From assembly GCA_022432975.1 (NCBI GenBank), contig CM039516.1, positions 34,683,157 to 34,747,156 of the forward strand: a stretch of 64,000 bases of DNA. Reading direction: 5' to 3'. Below are positions 1 to 12,666 of the stretch, piece after piece (within the stretch, counting starts at the first letter, position 1; every line of letters starts with the position of its first letter). The position numbers and the translations under genes are program-made. The notes beneath the pieces are model-generated. The model worked only from the letters and a program-made list of their open reading frames with translations. It did no database searches and was not told where the DNA came from. The stretch comes from Begonia masoniana (Eukaryota; Streptophyta; Magnoliopsida; Cucurbitales; Begoniaceae).

Positions 1-858
1 AACTCAGTAAACACATCTGCTGTCACTTCTTCACCTACATCACAAAACTCATCTATTAGCCTAATGCTAAGTAAGTAATGCAAAATGAAATCAATTACTG
101 AAACATAAACTCCTAGTCATGCAGTTTCTACTTTCTCATCTCAGTTGCTCATTCATCGTTTCTGATTCAGATCCCCCTGTGAAATTGGGAGTTGGATCAA
201 CTCTCCCAAAGTATATATCCACTGACTCATTAAGGGGCGGATTATTTCTCTTAACAGTAAATCTGATTCACATGTTCAGATCCCCCTGTGAAATTGGAAG
301 TTGGATCAGCTCTTCCAAAGTATATTTATATCCACTGTCTCATTAAGGGGCGGATTAATTCCCTTAACAGTAAGTCTGATTCACTTTGCTGTTTCATCAC
401 ATTCAATCCTCTCCATACCAATATGTATTCAAATTCATTTTCGTATACATTTTGAAAACATGATGCATGGCATACAAACACATCCAAGTAAATACAAACC
501 TAACGTTTTGTGATGTAGGCCCGAAGGCACAAGCAAACATTACTTACCTGATCTCCTGGAAATCACTCGTTTTCAACTACTCTGGAAGCCTTGCCCACCT
601 AGTTGAGGAATGAGGATCGGTAAGGAGAATCGCCTGGAGTTCTGCTGAGCCTGAGCTGAATACCGAGAAAGGAGAAATGAGGGAATAGTGGCGGCTAAAC
701 CTCATTAAACCCTTCCTTAAATACATTTTCCACTTTTCAAAATGCTAATTACTCTTTTGCCCTTGCATAGTTATTTATTAACCTAATCATCATTTTCTCC
801 CAAATCCTCACATTATAAATGGTTAGTTAAATTCGGTTCAATAGAACCGGGTGCTACA
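1..858 (-). repeat. 3' LTR of gypsy copy 1 (partial)
   Basis: Ends GGTGCTACA on the plus strand and is followed by the polypurine tract. It matches the last 858 bp of the LTR at 5444-7287 base for base, apart from about six substitutions (for example at 37, 92 and 806). It contains two copies of a unit of roughly 110 bp (about 168-380), each with the core GATCCCCCTGTGAAATTGG. Confidence 0.93.
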
Positions 859-860
859 AT

Positions 861-871
861 CTACCCTCCTT
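861..871 (-). other. Polypurine tract of gypsy copy 1
   Basis: The minus strand reads AAGGAGGGTAG just upstream of the 3' LTR, the expected site for plus-strand DNA priming. Confidence 0.75.
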
Positions 872-893
872 AAAAGAATTTTGTCCTCAAAAT

Positions 894-3605
894 TCAGTAC
901 CTGAATAATTCCGGATGTTGGTCCATCATGTCTTGTTGGCGCTCCCAAGTTGTTTCCTCTATATTCTGGTTGTGCCAAAGGACTTTCACTAATGGAACCT
1001 CTTTGTTGCGCAATACCTTCACCGCATAGTCCAAGATCCTTACAGGTTTCTCTTCATATGCCAGAGTGGGGAGAACTTCGATACTCTGCTGTTCCACAAT
1101 CTGTGATGGATCTCTAACACACTTATTTAGCATAGACACATGGAACACATTGTGTATTCCATCCATAGAAGCCGGCAGCTGTAACTGATAGGCTGCTCTC
1201 CCAACTCTCTTCAAAATGGTGAATGGTCCAATAAATCTGGGGTTTAACTTTCCTCTCTTTCCAAACCTCACAACTTCCTTAAAAGGTGACACTTTAAGAA
1301 AAACTTCATTACCAACATCAAATTCCAGTTCCCTTCGTCTTTTGTCTGCATAGCTTTTCTGTCGGCTTTGAGCTGTCAAGGTTCTTTGACGGATAAGAGC
1401 AATCTTCTCTACTGTCTGTTGCACAATTTCAGGACCAATCAGTTGTGCTTCCCCAACTTCATCCCAATACAATGGTGATCTGCACTTCCGTCCATACAAT
1501 GCCTCGTATGGTGCCATACCTATGGTTGCCTGAAAACTGTTGTTGTAAGAGAATTCTACTAAGGGTAGGTATTTGCTCCAAGAACCTTGAAAATCCAAAA
1601 CACATGCCCGGAGCATATCCTCTAATGTTTGAATGGTTCTTTCCGATTGTCCATCAGTTTGAGGGTGGAAAGCTGTGCTAAAGTTTAGTTGCGTTCCCAT
1701 AGCCTTGTGCAGACTTTTCCAAAACTTAGATGTAAATCTGGAGTCTCGGTCTGAAACTATAGTGCTTGGAACTCCATGCAGTCTAACTACTTCATGCACA
1801 TACAACTCTGCCAGTTGATCCATCGAGTATGTTATCTTTATCGGCAGAAAGTGAGCAGATTTGGTTAAACGATCGACTATTACCCAGATTGCGTCATGTC
1901 CCTTTGCTGTTCTAGGTAATCCTATAACAAAATCCATAGCTATTTGTTCCCATTTCCATTCGGGAACTGGTAAGGGTTGCAACATTCCTGAGGGTCTCTG
2001 ATGCTCGGCTTTAATCTGTTGACAACACAAACATGATCCTACATATTCTGCCACACTTCGTTTCATACCAGGCCACCAGTAGTGATGTTTAAGGTCTCTG
2101 TACATCTTTGTACTCCCCGGGTGGACAGAAAACCTGGAAGAGTGTGCTTCAGAAAGAATCTCGTCACGAAGCTTCTTAATGGCAGGAACAAACCATCTAT
2201 TTCTAGACCTAAGGATCCCATCGGTAGAATAGTTAAAATCTGACTTGTCCATAGAATCCATGCTTGACTTGTACTTGTTACACTCATCATCGTTCGCCTG
2301 AGCTTCTTTTATTTTCTCAAGAATAGTAGGCCTTAAAGTTATGGTTGAAAGTATAGCTGATACATTGGTTACTGCTTCTAGATTAAACTTTTGGAATTCT
2401 GTCTCTAAAGCTATTGGTATGTCTAGAGTCAATGCAGAGACGGAATGAGTCACTCTACTCAAGGCATCAGCCACTACATTGGCCTTACCAGGGTGGTATT
2501 TAATCTCGAAATCATAATCTTTGACAAATTCCAACCACCTACGCTGCCTCATATTCAGTTCCTTTTGCGTGAAAATGTATTTTAGGCTCTTATGATCTGA
2601 AAATATCTCACAAGATTGTCCATACAGGTAATGCCTCCAAATCTTAAGTGCAAATACAACTGCAAATACAACTGCAGCTAATTCTAAGTCATGTGTAGGG
2701 TAATTTTTCTCGTGGACCTTCAACTGTCTAGAGGCATAAGCTATCACTTTCTCATCCTGCATTAACACACAACCTAGACCGATCTTGGAAGCATCACAAT
2801 AAATGCTAAACTTACCATCCTCGACAGGGAGGGTCAGAATTGGAGCATTGGTCAGCTTCTGCTTCAAAGTTTGAAAACTATGCTCACAACCCTCAGTCTA
2901 CACATATTTTACGTTCTTCCTAGTTAATCGGGTAAGGGATGTCGCAATCTTTGAGAATCCTTCGATAAACTTCCTGTAATACCCAGCCAATCCAAGGAAA
3001 CTTCTGACATCCGTAGCATTCCTCGGTTGGGGCCATTCCTTAACTGCCTGGACCTTAGCTGGATCCACAGATATGCCATCTCCAGAGATGACATGTCCTA
3101 AAAAGTGAACTTGGTCCAACCAAAATTCACACTTGGAAAACTTGGCATAAAGTTGGTGCCTTCTCAGTACTTCTAACACTAAACTCAAATGTTTTGCATG
3201 CTCGTCTTTAGTGCTAGAATAGATTAGAATGTCATCTATGAATACAATGACAAACTTGTCCAAATACTCGTGAAACACCCTATTCATGAGATCCATGAAG
3301 GCTGCTGGTGCATTTGTCAGACCAAAAGACATAACCAAAAACTCATAATGTCCATACCTCGTGCGAAAGGCAGTCTTTGGGATATCCTCAGATTTAACCT
3401 TCAGCTGATAATAACCGGATCTAAGGTCAATCTTAGAGAAAACTCTTGCACCCCTAAGCTGGTCAAATAAGTCATCAATTCTCGGCAAAGGGTATTTATT
3501 CTTAACAGTTAACTTATTCAATTCTCTATAATTAATGCACATGCGCATAGATCCATCTTTCTTTTTGACAAAAAGGACCGGTGCACCCCATGGTGAAAAG
3601 CTAGG
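894..3605 (-). pseudogene. Broken pol: reverse transcriptase, RNase H, integrase (gypsy copy 1)
   Basis: The RT segment (about 2900-3605) has the catalytic FIDDILIY motif and the [11 protein letters not shown] and TRYGHYEF blocks. RNase H begins at [16 protein letters not shown]. Integrase has an HHCC zinc region ([10 protein letters not shown], then CLCCQQ) and a D,D,E core ([35 protein letters not shown]). The C-terminus has a chromodomain-like [16 protein letters not shown] stretch. There are three defects. A deletion of about 100 bp with a frameshift lies between protease and RT near 3603; copy 2 has about 33 residues there that copy 1 lacks. A Trp codon is TAG near 2896-2898, after NVKYV. 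A 12-bp in-frame duplication repeats VVFA in RNase H near 2650-2675. From 2867 down to 894 the frame is open for 657 codons. Confidence 0.92.
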
Positions 3606-5289
3606 CTCCGGGGTAAACATCCACAACAAATTCAATTTCCCTATCTGGTGGCAAGCCTGGAAGGTCATCTAGGAATACTTCAGGGAAGTCTTGGACGACT
3701 AAGACATTTTTGGGACTTGATTTCTCTACTAGTTGTATGTCTAAAACACTAGCTAAGAAGCACAAATACTCTCTGCATAGGGAGGGTCTACAATTGACCG
3801 AAGTCATTACAGTCATTTCCTTACTCTTTTCTGAGGCTTGAAAGGTATGCTTCAAACTACCAGGGGGTTGGAAACTAACTATTCCAGTCCTACAATCAAT
3901 CGTGGCATAATGCTTAAACAGCCAATCCATTCCCAGAATTACATCAAATCCCATTATATCCATAATGATGAGGTCAACAGGTAGACTCACACTTCCTACT
4001 AACACATCACTGTCAAGCATCACTCGGTTAGAGTGCATGCGTTCACCAGAGGGTAAGGTAACATTAAACACATACATGGAAGGGGTAAACTGTACATCTA
4101 ATTTAACAGCAAATGTAGATGCTATAAACGAATGCGTTGCACCAGAATCTATCAAAGTAAAAGCAGGCACAGAGTTGATCAATATAGTACCTGACACTAC
4201 AGCAGGCTGTTCCTCACCCGACTCCGTCATGGAGAATATTCTTGGTTTAATCATAGCAGGACCACTCTTAGGAACTGGACAGTCTCTGCTAATATGGCCG
4301 ACTTTGTTACAATTATAGCATCTGGTGACTCTAGGCTTCGAACACTCTTTGAACGTATGTCCAACCTCCTCACAGTTGAAGCACTTTCCCAAGCCCAGTC
4401 TACATTCTCCCGGGTGGTTCTTCAGGCACTTTGGACACTGGGGAAATTTCCTGACATTTTGCACCTTTCCCCTTGATCCTTGACTATTTTGGCCCTCACT
4501 TGGCCTCTTCGTTCCCCTTTGCTGGTGTGGCTGGTTAAACCTTTGCGGGGCCTCCTTTGGTCCAGCACACTTCCTTTCAGCCTCTTCCACTTCCAGAGCA
4601 GTGGACACAACTTCGCTGAACGTTAAACCTTTAATGCCACAGAATTTGACTCCCCGATAAATCTCCGGCTTCAGTCCATGCACAAATTTGAACATCTTAT
4701 CCTCGTCCTTATGAGCAAAGTGTCCAGCAAACCTGGACAAGGACTCAAATTGCCTACTGTACTCTGCCACCGACCCTGTCTGCTTCAAATTCAGAAATTC
4801 CAACTTCTTTGCGGTCTGAACCGTGCTGTTAAAATATTTCTCATAGAAGATGTCCTTAAACTGTGACCAAGTCATGGTCAGAATGTCAGTGGTGGTTTCA
4901 ACTGTTTCCCACCAGAGTTGAGCTTCGCCAGCCAAGTGAAATGTTGCTAACGTGACCTTATCTCCTTCTCCTATGCTGGCGCACCTAAACATGGTCTCTA
5001 TCTTCCTAAGCCACCCTTCAGCCACAACAGGATCAGACGACTGACCATCAAACGTGGGTGGTCTTAGCCTCACGAATCTATCCCCGGAATGCTCGTTGCT
5101 AGAACCCGAGTTGGCACTTCCTTGCACCTCTCGGTTCAGCAGTACTCCTAGTTGCTCGGATTGTTGGCGCATTAATTCTGCCTGCTGTCGCACTAGATCT
5201 GTCAACTGTCCGATTACACTAGAATCTTCTGCGCTTCCCGGAGTTGGTGTCTCTCTCCGCACCCTTGGCCTTCCTGGTCGTCGGGACAT
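3601..5289 (-). CDS. Gag-protease polyprotein, truncated before RT (gypsy copy 1)
   Basis: An open frame of 562 residues starts with [10 protein letters not shown]. Residues 70-240 form a Retrotrans_gag capsid region ([30 protein letters not shown]). Two CCHC zinc knuckles follow at about 303-316 ([14 protein letters not shown]) and 324-337 ([14 protein letters not shown]). The aspartic protease signature [11 protein letters not shown] is at about 379-389, and GMDWL lies further on. The frame then meets a stop at a deletion junction directly before the RT domain, so no Gag-Pol fusion can be made. Capsid and protease could still be produced, and the element may depend on RT supplied in trans (inference). 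Confidence 0.9.
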   Translation of the reverse strand: MSRRPGRPRVRRETPTPGSAEDSSVIGQLTDLVRQQAELMRQQSEQLGVLLNREVQGSANSGSSNEHSGDRFVRLRPPTFDGQSSDPVVAEGWLRKIETMFRCASIGEGDKVTLATFHLAGEAQLWWETVETTTDILTMTWSQFKDIFYEKYFNSTVQTAKKLEFLNLKQTGSVAEYSRQFESLSRFAGHFAHKDEDKMFKFVHGLKPEIYRGVKFCGIKGLTFSEVVSTALEVEEAERKCAGPKEAPQRFNQPHQQRGTKRPSEGQNSQGSRGKVQNVRKFPQCPKCLKNHPGECRLGLGKCFNCEEVGHTFKECSKPRVTRCYNCNKVGHISRDCPVPKSGPAMIKPRIFSMTESGEEQPAVVSGTILINSVPAFTLIDSGATHSFIASTFAVKLDVQFTPSMYVFNVTLPSGERMHSNRVMLDSDVLVGSVSLPVDLIIMDIMGFDVILGMDWLFKHYATIDCRTGIVSFQPPGSLKHTFQASEKSKEMTVMTSVNCRPSLCREYLCFLASVLDIQLVEKSSPKNVLVVQDFPEVFLDDLPGLPPDREIEFVVDVYPGA

Positions 5290-5428
5290 TTTGCTATATT
5301 CCTGCGCAGGGTTAACTATTTTATAAACATCTAATTACTAAGGCTAACATAAACACGTACAGTTGTTGGAGTACTCCCATGCAACGATCGGCACTGATGA
5401 GTAATCTTTTGAACGGTTTAACTGAATG

Positions 5429-5440
5429 TCTCTGATACCA
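5429..5440 (-). other. Primer binding site (iMet tRNA) of gypsy copy 1
   Basis: The minus strand reads TGGTATCAGAGA just inside the 5' LTR. This matches the 3' end of plant initiator tRNA-Met apart from the last bases. Confidence 0.85.
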
Positions 5441-5443
5441 ACT

Positions 5444-7287
5444 TGTAACGCCCCGAGTCATCTGAACCCGGTTTGCTACCCATAACACTGAACCGAACCA
5501 TGACGACTTGATGCTAAATTTAAAAAAGAAATTTCGCTCGACAGTCAAAATTTGACTTTTTCTAAAAATTTAAAATATTTAAAACTTGCAGCGGAAATAA
5601 TTCTAAACAGCAATGTAGTAAAACAAAACTATAAATCATGGCTTGAAATGTTAAGAGACAATCGGTAGTTTGGAATTAAAGTTTAAAACTGTGGAATACT
5701 AGGAGAAATCGCAGAAATCCAACGTATCTGCCGATGAGCAAAGCCAACGGAAGGAGCAAAAAAAATGAAAACAAAAAGGCTTTTACCGATGACGTGCACA
5801 AACAACGCATTACCATCTGCCGATGACGTCAACGCAACACCATCTGCCGATGAAGTCAACATAACTTCATACACAACTTCATCTGCCGATGAAGTCAACA
5901 CAAATTCATCTGCCGGCAGATTTCCATCTTCCGATAGACAAACGTGCGACATATACCGATGACGTCAGCCGGATGATTCCTTCATCCAACATCTGCCGAT
6001 CGCTAGACGACAAAAACCTACACAACATCCTCCGATAGACAACTTAACCATGACTCAACATCTACCGATAGACATCATCTACCGATAGAGAACAAAACAA
6101 CATTTCATCAACTTCTCGTTATAAAACACTACTCCAACTACAGAAAAGGATTTACTTACTCTACTGAAATCATTCAAAAACGATTCAACCATTGCATTAC
6201 TCAAAATTCAGCAAGTACTAACATCTAGACCCAACAAGATACGGTTATCAGGAAGGAAAACTCAAAACATGTTCAAAACTTTGAAATCAATTCTGTCATG
6301 AAAACTCAACATACTCAGACTGAATCTTTAACTACTAGTCCTCCACACTGACAGACATCAGTTAAACCGCCCCATCAGCCGCCAGAACATTGAATAGGTG
6401 CACTCCTCCAACCCGACTAGTCCTCAGTGAACTCAGTAAACACACCTGCTGTCACTTCTTCACCTACATCACAAAACTCATCTATTAGCCTAATGCTAAG
6501 TAAGTAATGCAAAATGAAATGAATTACTGAAACATAAACTCCTAGTCATGCAGTTTCTACTTTCTCATCTCAGTTGCTCATTCATCGTTTCTGATTCAGA
6601 TCCCCCTGTGAAATTGGGAGTTGGATCAACTCTCTCAAAGTATATATCCACTGACTCATTAAGGGGCGGATTATTTCCCTTAACAGTAAATCTGATTCAC
6701 ATGTTCAGATCCCCCTGTGAAATTGGAAGTTGGATCAGCTCTTCCAAAGTATATTTATATCCACTGTCTCATTAAGGGGCGGATTAATTCCCTTAACAGT
6801 AAGTCTGATTCACTTTGCTGTTTCATCACATTCAATCCTCTTCATACCAATATGTATTCAAATTCATTTTCGTATACATTTTGAAAACATGATGCATGGC
6901 ATACAAACACATCCAAGTAAATACAAACCTAACGTTTTGTGATGTAGGCCCGAAGGCACAAGCAAACATTACTTACCTGATCTCCTGGAAATCACTCGTT
7001 TTCAACTACTCTGGAAGCCTTGCCCACCTAGTTGAGGAATGAGGATCGGTAAGGAGAATCGCCTGGAGTTCTGCTGAGCCTGAGCTGAATACCGAGAAAG
7101 GAGAAATGAGGGAATAGTGGCGGCTAAACCTCATTAAACCCTTCCTTAAATACATTTTCCACTTTTCAAAATGCTAATTACTCTTTTGCCCTTGCATAGT
7201 TATTTATTAACCTAATCATCATTTTCTCCCGAATCCTCACATTATAAATGGTTAGTTAAATTCGGTTCAATAGAACCGGGTGCTACA
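5444..7287 (-). repeat. 5' LTR of gypsy copy 1 (1844 bp)
   Basis: Begins TGTAACGCCCCG and ends GGGTGCTACA on the plus strand. It carries a degenerate tandem repeat (about 5800-6010) with the core CATCTGCCGATGAMGTCAAC, including perfect TGACGTCA palindromes at 5824 and 5959. It also carries the dimer of about 110 bp (about 6598-6810) that is shared, in the opposite orientation, with the LTRs of gypsy copy 2. Confidence 0.92.
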
Positions 7288-7585
7288 GCTTACCCTAAGA
7301 AGACTTCTAATTTGAGTTAGTATGCTAGAGTTCAAACAATTTTGTGCGAGAGATGAGAGACAATGATCGAGAGATCGGAGTGAGAGACGAGAGACGATTG
7401 TGAAGAGCTTACGGCTATAGCTCAAGTAGCTCTATGTGAGAGATGGGAGACAATGAACAAGAGATTAGACCAGAGAGCTTCGTTTGAGAGCTCAAGCAAT
7501 CGAGTGAGAGATCGGAGAGTTCGGTGTCGTGCGACTGTGCACAGCTCTTTGCGACAGATCGAATAGTCGTGCGAGAGAAAAGACA
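7288..7585. other. Purine-rich spacer between two elements
   Basis: About 300 bp rich in GAGAGA and GAGATCGG words on the plus strand. The same texture resumes at 22778-22860 on the far side of the copia element, so this is the sequence the copia element landed in. No coding or RNA gene seen. Confidence 0.5.
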
Positions 7586-7824
7586 GTTGCGATAAGTGAA
7601 GTAACAGCAAAAGAAGAGGAAGCAGCAGAAGCAGGGAGGAGAAGAAGAAGGAGAAGAAGGAGAAGAAGAAGAAGATGATCATGAAGGTGGCGGCAGAGAG
7701 AGAGAGAGAGAGAGAAGTTTGTATATTTCCTTCACTTATCAATTGCTTCAGAAAACACATGTATATTGTAGTAAACGAAATGATGAGCATGGGAAACGAA
7801 AAAGTAACAGTACATATACTAACA
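7586..7824 (-). repeat. 3' LTR of the copia element (239 bp)
   Basis: On the plus strand it runs from GTTGCGATAAGTGAAG to ATACTAACA and matches 22560-22771. The length difference comes from GAA and GA microsatellites inside it, notably a (GA)n run near 7695-7714. The minus strand reads TCTTGTGGGGGGA just upstream, the polypurine tract (7825-7833). Confidence 0.87.
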
Positions 7825-10378
7825 TCCCCCCACAAGAGCAAGGTTGTAGGCCGAAGATCTTGGATGTAAAATTAGAGAACGTCGACAACGGAAGGGTCTT
7901 CGTAAGAGCATCGGCAAGTTGGTTTTCCAAGGAAGTAAACTTGACGAACAACGTCTTTTTGAGGACTTTTTTCCTAACAAAATGAAAGTCAATTTCAACG
8001 TGTTTGGATTTGGAGTGTAACACAGGATTGGAGGCAAGGTACTTTGCACTTAAATTATCACAAATGATAAGGGGTACCTTGGTGGGGACAATACCCAATT
8101 CATTTAGTAATGATTGTAGTCATAGAATTTCAACTCCGTCATTTGCTACGCTACGATATCATGAAACAACCTTTTGTTTAGTAGAGGACCAAGAGATAAG
8201 ATTAGTCACCAAAAAAATATAGAATCCACTTGTACTTTTATGATCATCCGGGTAAGAGGCCCATTCCACATCCGTATAGCAGGTCGAATTACAATAAGAA
8301 GATGGTGAGAATCAGATGCTTAAAGATGAAGTACGTTGAAGATATCTCAAAATTTTCTTAACGGCTTGCCAATGAATTTCTGAAGGTACATGCATAAATT
8401 GGGAAACATTGTTGAAAGCAGAGGCAATATCGAGTCGAGTAAGGCAGTAGTATTGTAGACTACCAACAGTGCTGCGATAGAGAGAATTATCACGAAGTGG
8501 TGTACCAGAATTTTTGGATAATATTGATCATGAGACCATGAGTGTAGGAACTGGTTTGCAAGATACCATGTTAGCCCTGTGAAGTAACTCAGAGATGTAT
8601 CGAGATTGTGATAAACTCATTCTAGTAGGAGTGTGAGTAACAGAAATCCCAATAAAGAATGATAGTGGTCTAAGATATCGAATCTTAAATTGTGAATGTA
8701 GATAAGCAAGAAGCTGATCTAACATAGATGCAGAGTTACCAGTGAGAATAATGTCGTCGACATAAACCAACATGACTATAATGGAGGAGTGCGTGCGACA
8801 GATAAATAGTGATGTATCAGACTTTGATGCCGAGAAATCCCAAACTAGAGTAAAGCACTGTGTAACTTGGTATACCAAGCCCGATGAGACTGCTTGAGAC
8901 CGTAAAAGGCTTTGTGTAACAAGTAAACAACAGAGGGACGAGAATAACTTATAAATCCTGGAAGTTGCTGCATAAATATTATTTCTGTTAGGTCACCATG
9001 TAGGGAAGCATTACTTATATCAAGTTGTCTAACAATCCAATCGAAAAAGATGACCAAGAAAAGAGTAGTGCGAACTGATGTTGGTTTTACAACTAGATTG
9101 AAAGTTTCATTATAGTCAATGTCATTTATCTTATTATAACATTTTTCCACAAGACGAGCCTTATACCGGTTTACTGCGCCATCTGAGTTTAGTTTAGTCT
9201 TGAAGACCCACTTGCACCCAATAATTTTAGCCCCTCTTGGCGGTGAAACAAATTTCCAAGTATTAGTCTCATTAAGAGCTGATATTTCATCTTACATAGA
9301 AGATAGCCAATATGGATATTTAGAGGCTTGTTGGAAAAATTTTGGTTCGAACACGGTTTCAACAGAAAAGACCTTTGGTTTAAAGATAGTATCCTTAGCT
9401 CTAGTTCGCATAGGGTGATCATTAATGATAGGTGGTATATGGGTCTGAATGGAATGCTAACAGATGGAATAGTAGAGAGATTGTGGTCTATAGGAGTATG
9501 AGGGTATGACGGTATGGAGGGAGGGGATGCGGGTGAGCCGATGTGTTGGGTGGGAAATGGTGGGAAAGAAATATAGGAGATCGGAAGAGAAAAAGAGGAT
9601 TTTTGTGGAGCATACGGGTTTAGTGAGGAGAAGGAAAAGCTAGACTCATCAAAGTTGACATGACGAGAAATATACATTTTATTTGATTGAGGATCTAAGC
9701 ACATGTAACCTTTGTGGTGGGGGTTGGAGCTTAGAAAGACACAGAGAAGAGAACGAGGCTGTAGTTTATGTTGGTTAAAAGGTCGGAAAAAAAGGAAACA
9801 CAAACAACCAAACACAAGGAGGGATGAAGAATCTAGAATAGAGCTGAACAAGCATTCGAACGGAGATTTGTGATTTAGGATATGAGTAGGTAACAAATTT
9901 ATTAAGGTAGTAGCAGTGGCAAATGCATAGGGCCAAAAATGTGGAGGAACTGAGAAATGAAAGAGTAGTGCAAAACCAGTTTCCACAACGTGACGATTTT
10001 TGCACTCTACCCGACCATTTTGATTTGAGGGTCTAGGGACAGGAAACCTGGTGATGGATACCCAAGGACCTAAAAAGAGAGGAAAGAGATTGAAACTTCC
10101 CACCCCAGTCAGATTGGATGACTTTGATAGTAATACCAAATTGACTGTAAACGAGTTGATAAAAGTGCACAAAAGTGGTGTGAACTTCACTATTTAATTT
10201 CAAAGAAAAAAATCAAGTAAACCGAGTGCAATCATCGACAAACAAGAGAAAATATCGTGCACCAGTAATAGATTTTATAAGAGATGGACCACAAACGTTA
10301 GTATGTACAATATCAAAAGGAAAACGAGAGTGAGAAAAAGAAATTTGAAAAGGCAAACAACAAGTTTTACTCATTTTA
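7825..10378 (-). pseudogene. Copia integrase-RT-RNase H relic
   Basis: Reading leftward, the start of the integrase core ([15 protein letters not shown]) is near 10270. Its C-terminal half with the NGRVECKNRHVVET block follows, then RT with LVKPTSVRT, LDISNASLHGDL and the catalytic YVDDIILTGN, then RNase H with NLSAKYLASNPVLHSKSKHVEIDFHF and the typical LADALTKTLP end. Stops and frameshifts split it into at least four frames (for example 9189-10190, 8845-9150, 8528-8878, 7748-8098). The upstream half of integrase is displaced by the gypsy insertion. Confidence 0.88.
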
Positions 10379-10383
10379 TAGGA
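10379..10383. other. TSD of gypsy copy 2, left copy
   Basis: TAGGA directly precedes the LTR and is repeated at 21510-21514 directly after the other LTR, which fixes both ends of the nested element. Confidence 0.9.
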
Positions 10384-12511
10384 TGTAACACCCGATTCTA
10401 TCGAACCAGCTCTCTTTTATTATTAATGGTATACACTTTATTAGACAATAATTAAAGTAGGGTTGTTGTATGACTAGACAAGGGCATTAGAGTAAATTAC
10501 AAATTTTCAAAAGTAGATAACGTATTTAAGGAAAGAGGGTTGGGTTTAATGCACTGTAGCCACCACCATTTCATACTTTTCCTCTTCGGGTTTTCAGCTC
10601 AAGCAGCCGAGCTCTCTAGGCGATTTTCCTTGCCCGATTCTCCTTCAACCTAGGTAAGTTTTTCTCATTTCTCTTATGATATAGCGGTTAGATACCTGAG
10701 GGAGTACAATGTGAAGATTTTGAGGATGCTGAGATTGAGCGAAGGTTTGGGTTTTAGTGATAAATTGGAATGCTCGAGTAGTAGAGTTTCTAACTGGATT
10801 CCTCGAACTTTTGTTTGATTCATGGCGAAGTTTAGTGAAGGTTTGATTTATGTTCTGTTGTGAACTTAGGTGAGCAGATTTCTGAAGTAACTAGCAACCA
10901 GACAATTTCCAGGAGCCAGGTAAGTGAAGTATGCTTGTGCCTTCGGGCCTACATCCTAAACATTAGGATTTTGTTTACTTGAATGTGTTAGTATGTCATG
11001 CATCATATTTTAAAAGTATACGAAAATGAATTTGAATGCATGTTGGCATGGTAAGGAATGAACATAATGAAGCAGCTATGTGAATCAGATTTACTGTTAA
11101 GGGAAGTAATCTGCCCTTTAATGAGACAGTGGATATTTAGACTTTGGGAAACTTGATCCACTTCCCATCGAACAGGGGGATCAGAAACAGCTATGTGAAT
11201 CAGATTTACTGTTAAGGAAAGTAATTTGCCCCTTAATGAGTCAGTGGATATTTATACTTTGGGAGGAGTGATCCAACTCCCAATTTCACAGGGGGATCAG
11301 ATTAGAACGATGTATATGCAACTGAGATGAGAAAGTAGAAACTGCATATCTAGGAATTTATGTTTCAGCATTACATTACATTATTGCTTTACTTACTTAG
11401 CATTATGCTAATAGATGAGTTTTGTGATGTAAGTGAAGAAGCGACAACAGGTGTGTTTACTGAGTTAGCTGAGGACTAAACTGGTTGGAGGAGTGCAACT
11501 TTGCAACAATCTGGCAGTTGATGGGGCGGTTTAACTGGTGTCAGTTTGTGTAAAGGTTTAGTTGACGATGTTTCAACTTAAGTATGTTGAGAGTTTTATG
11601 ACCGTAGTAGTTTTAATGACAGTAGTAATCTGATGTTTTAACATCTTTGGGATTTTCTTCTCTGTCAAGAAAAAATGTGATTTGAATGTTGTTGGTGTCA
11701 AATGGTAAATTGTTGGATTTCAGATGTTTCTTAGGGCCAGGTTGTTTTTAAATGTTTCGAGTGAAATCTGTAAGTTCAACCATCGGTGGATGAAGTTCAC
11801 CGGTGGACGTTAAGTGTTTTGTCTACCGATAGATTTAGTCTATCGGATGATATTGTCTATCAGAAGACGAAGTATATCGGATGATAAATTGGTAAAATTT
11901 GTCGTTTAGCGATCGGCAGAGGCTGGATGAAGGGGATCATCCGGCTGACGTCACCGGTAGATGTAAGATAAAGTCGATCGGATGAAGGATTCATCCGGCT
12001 GACGTCATCGGAAGATGTAGGAAGACTTTTGTCGTCTTATGACCGGTGGATGTAGAGTATTAAACTAATTGGAAGACTGTAGTAGAAGTCTTGTCGTTTA
12101 GTGACCGGTGGATGTCGTGTATTAGACTTACCGGAAGATGAAGTGGAAGTTTTGTCATTTTGTCACCGGAAGGAACCTTCTGTTATCTGTATCAGCCTAT
12201 TCCGTTGACTTTGTTCAGCGGCAGATGCGTTTGACTTTTGCAACTTTTTAAGTATTCCGCGATTTAAACATTTATTTCTTTTGACCGATTACTCCTTAAC
12301 ACCTCAACCGATTATTCAAGCATTGTTTTATTATTTTGTTTAATTCTATTTTCCTCAAATGATTTTCGCTGCAATTCTTTAAATGTTTTGAGGTTTTAGA
12401 AAATGTCAAATTTTGACTTTCGAGCGAAGTTTTAAATTTGGTCCGAAATTTACTTAGTTATGTTCGGGTTTATGAGTAACAAACTGGGTTTGGGAAACTT
12501 GGGGCGTTACA
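10384..12511 (+). repeat. 5' LTR of gypsy copy 2 (2128 bp)
   Basis: Begins TGTAACACCCGATTCTATCG and ends GGGGCGTTACA. It carries the dimer of about 115 bp (about 11070-11300), with CAGGGGGATCAG ending each unit. A block of degenerate repeats (about 11780-12180) includes two TGACGTCA palindromes at 11946 and 12000, set in the CCGGCTGACGTCAYCGG context. Confidence 0.93.
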
Positions 12512-12514
12512 GTG

Positions 12515-12527
12515 TGGTATCAGAGAC
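12515..12527 (+). other. Primer binding site (iMet tRNA) of gypsy copy 2
   Basis: TGGTATCAGAGAC lies three bases after the 5' LTR, as in copy 1. Confidence 0.86.
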
Positions 12528-12666
12528 ATTCAGTTAAACCGTTCAAAAGATTACTCATCAGTGCCGATCGTTGCATGGAAGTACTTCAACAACTGTAAGT
12601 GTTTAAGTTAACCTTAGTTGGTAGATATTTAAGAGTGTAATTAACCCTGTGCAGGAATTTAGTATA

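Larger units (their letters stand above)
1..7287 (-). mobile_element. Ty3/gypsy LTR retrotransposon, copy 1 (left end beyond window)
   Basis: On the minus strand the order is 5' LTR (5444-7287), primer binding site, gag-protease, reverse transcriptase, RNase H, integrase with a chromodomain-like tail, polypurine tract and 3' LTR (1-858, cut by the window edge). Protease-RT-RNaseH-integrase order is diagnostic of Ty3/gypsy. The tail resembles the chromodomain tail of Tekay/Del-type chromoviruses (inference). Bases 1-858 align with 6430-7287 with no net indel and I counted only about six substitutions, so the insertion is recent. The pol region is nonetheless broken. The flank right of 7287 begins GCTTA; the matching TSD lies outside the window. 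Confidence 0.93.

Noticed and set aside
7422..7869. Leu/Phe-rich open frames on both strands
   Set aside because: They translate GAA and GA microsatellites within the copia LTR.
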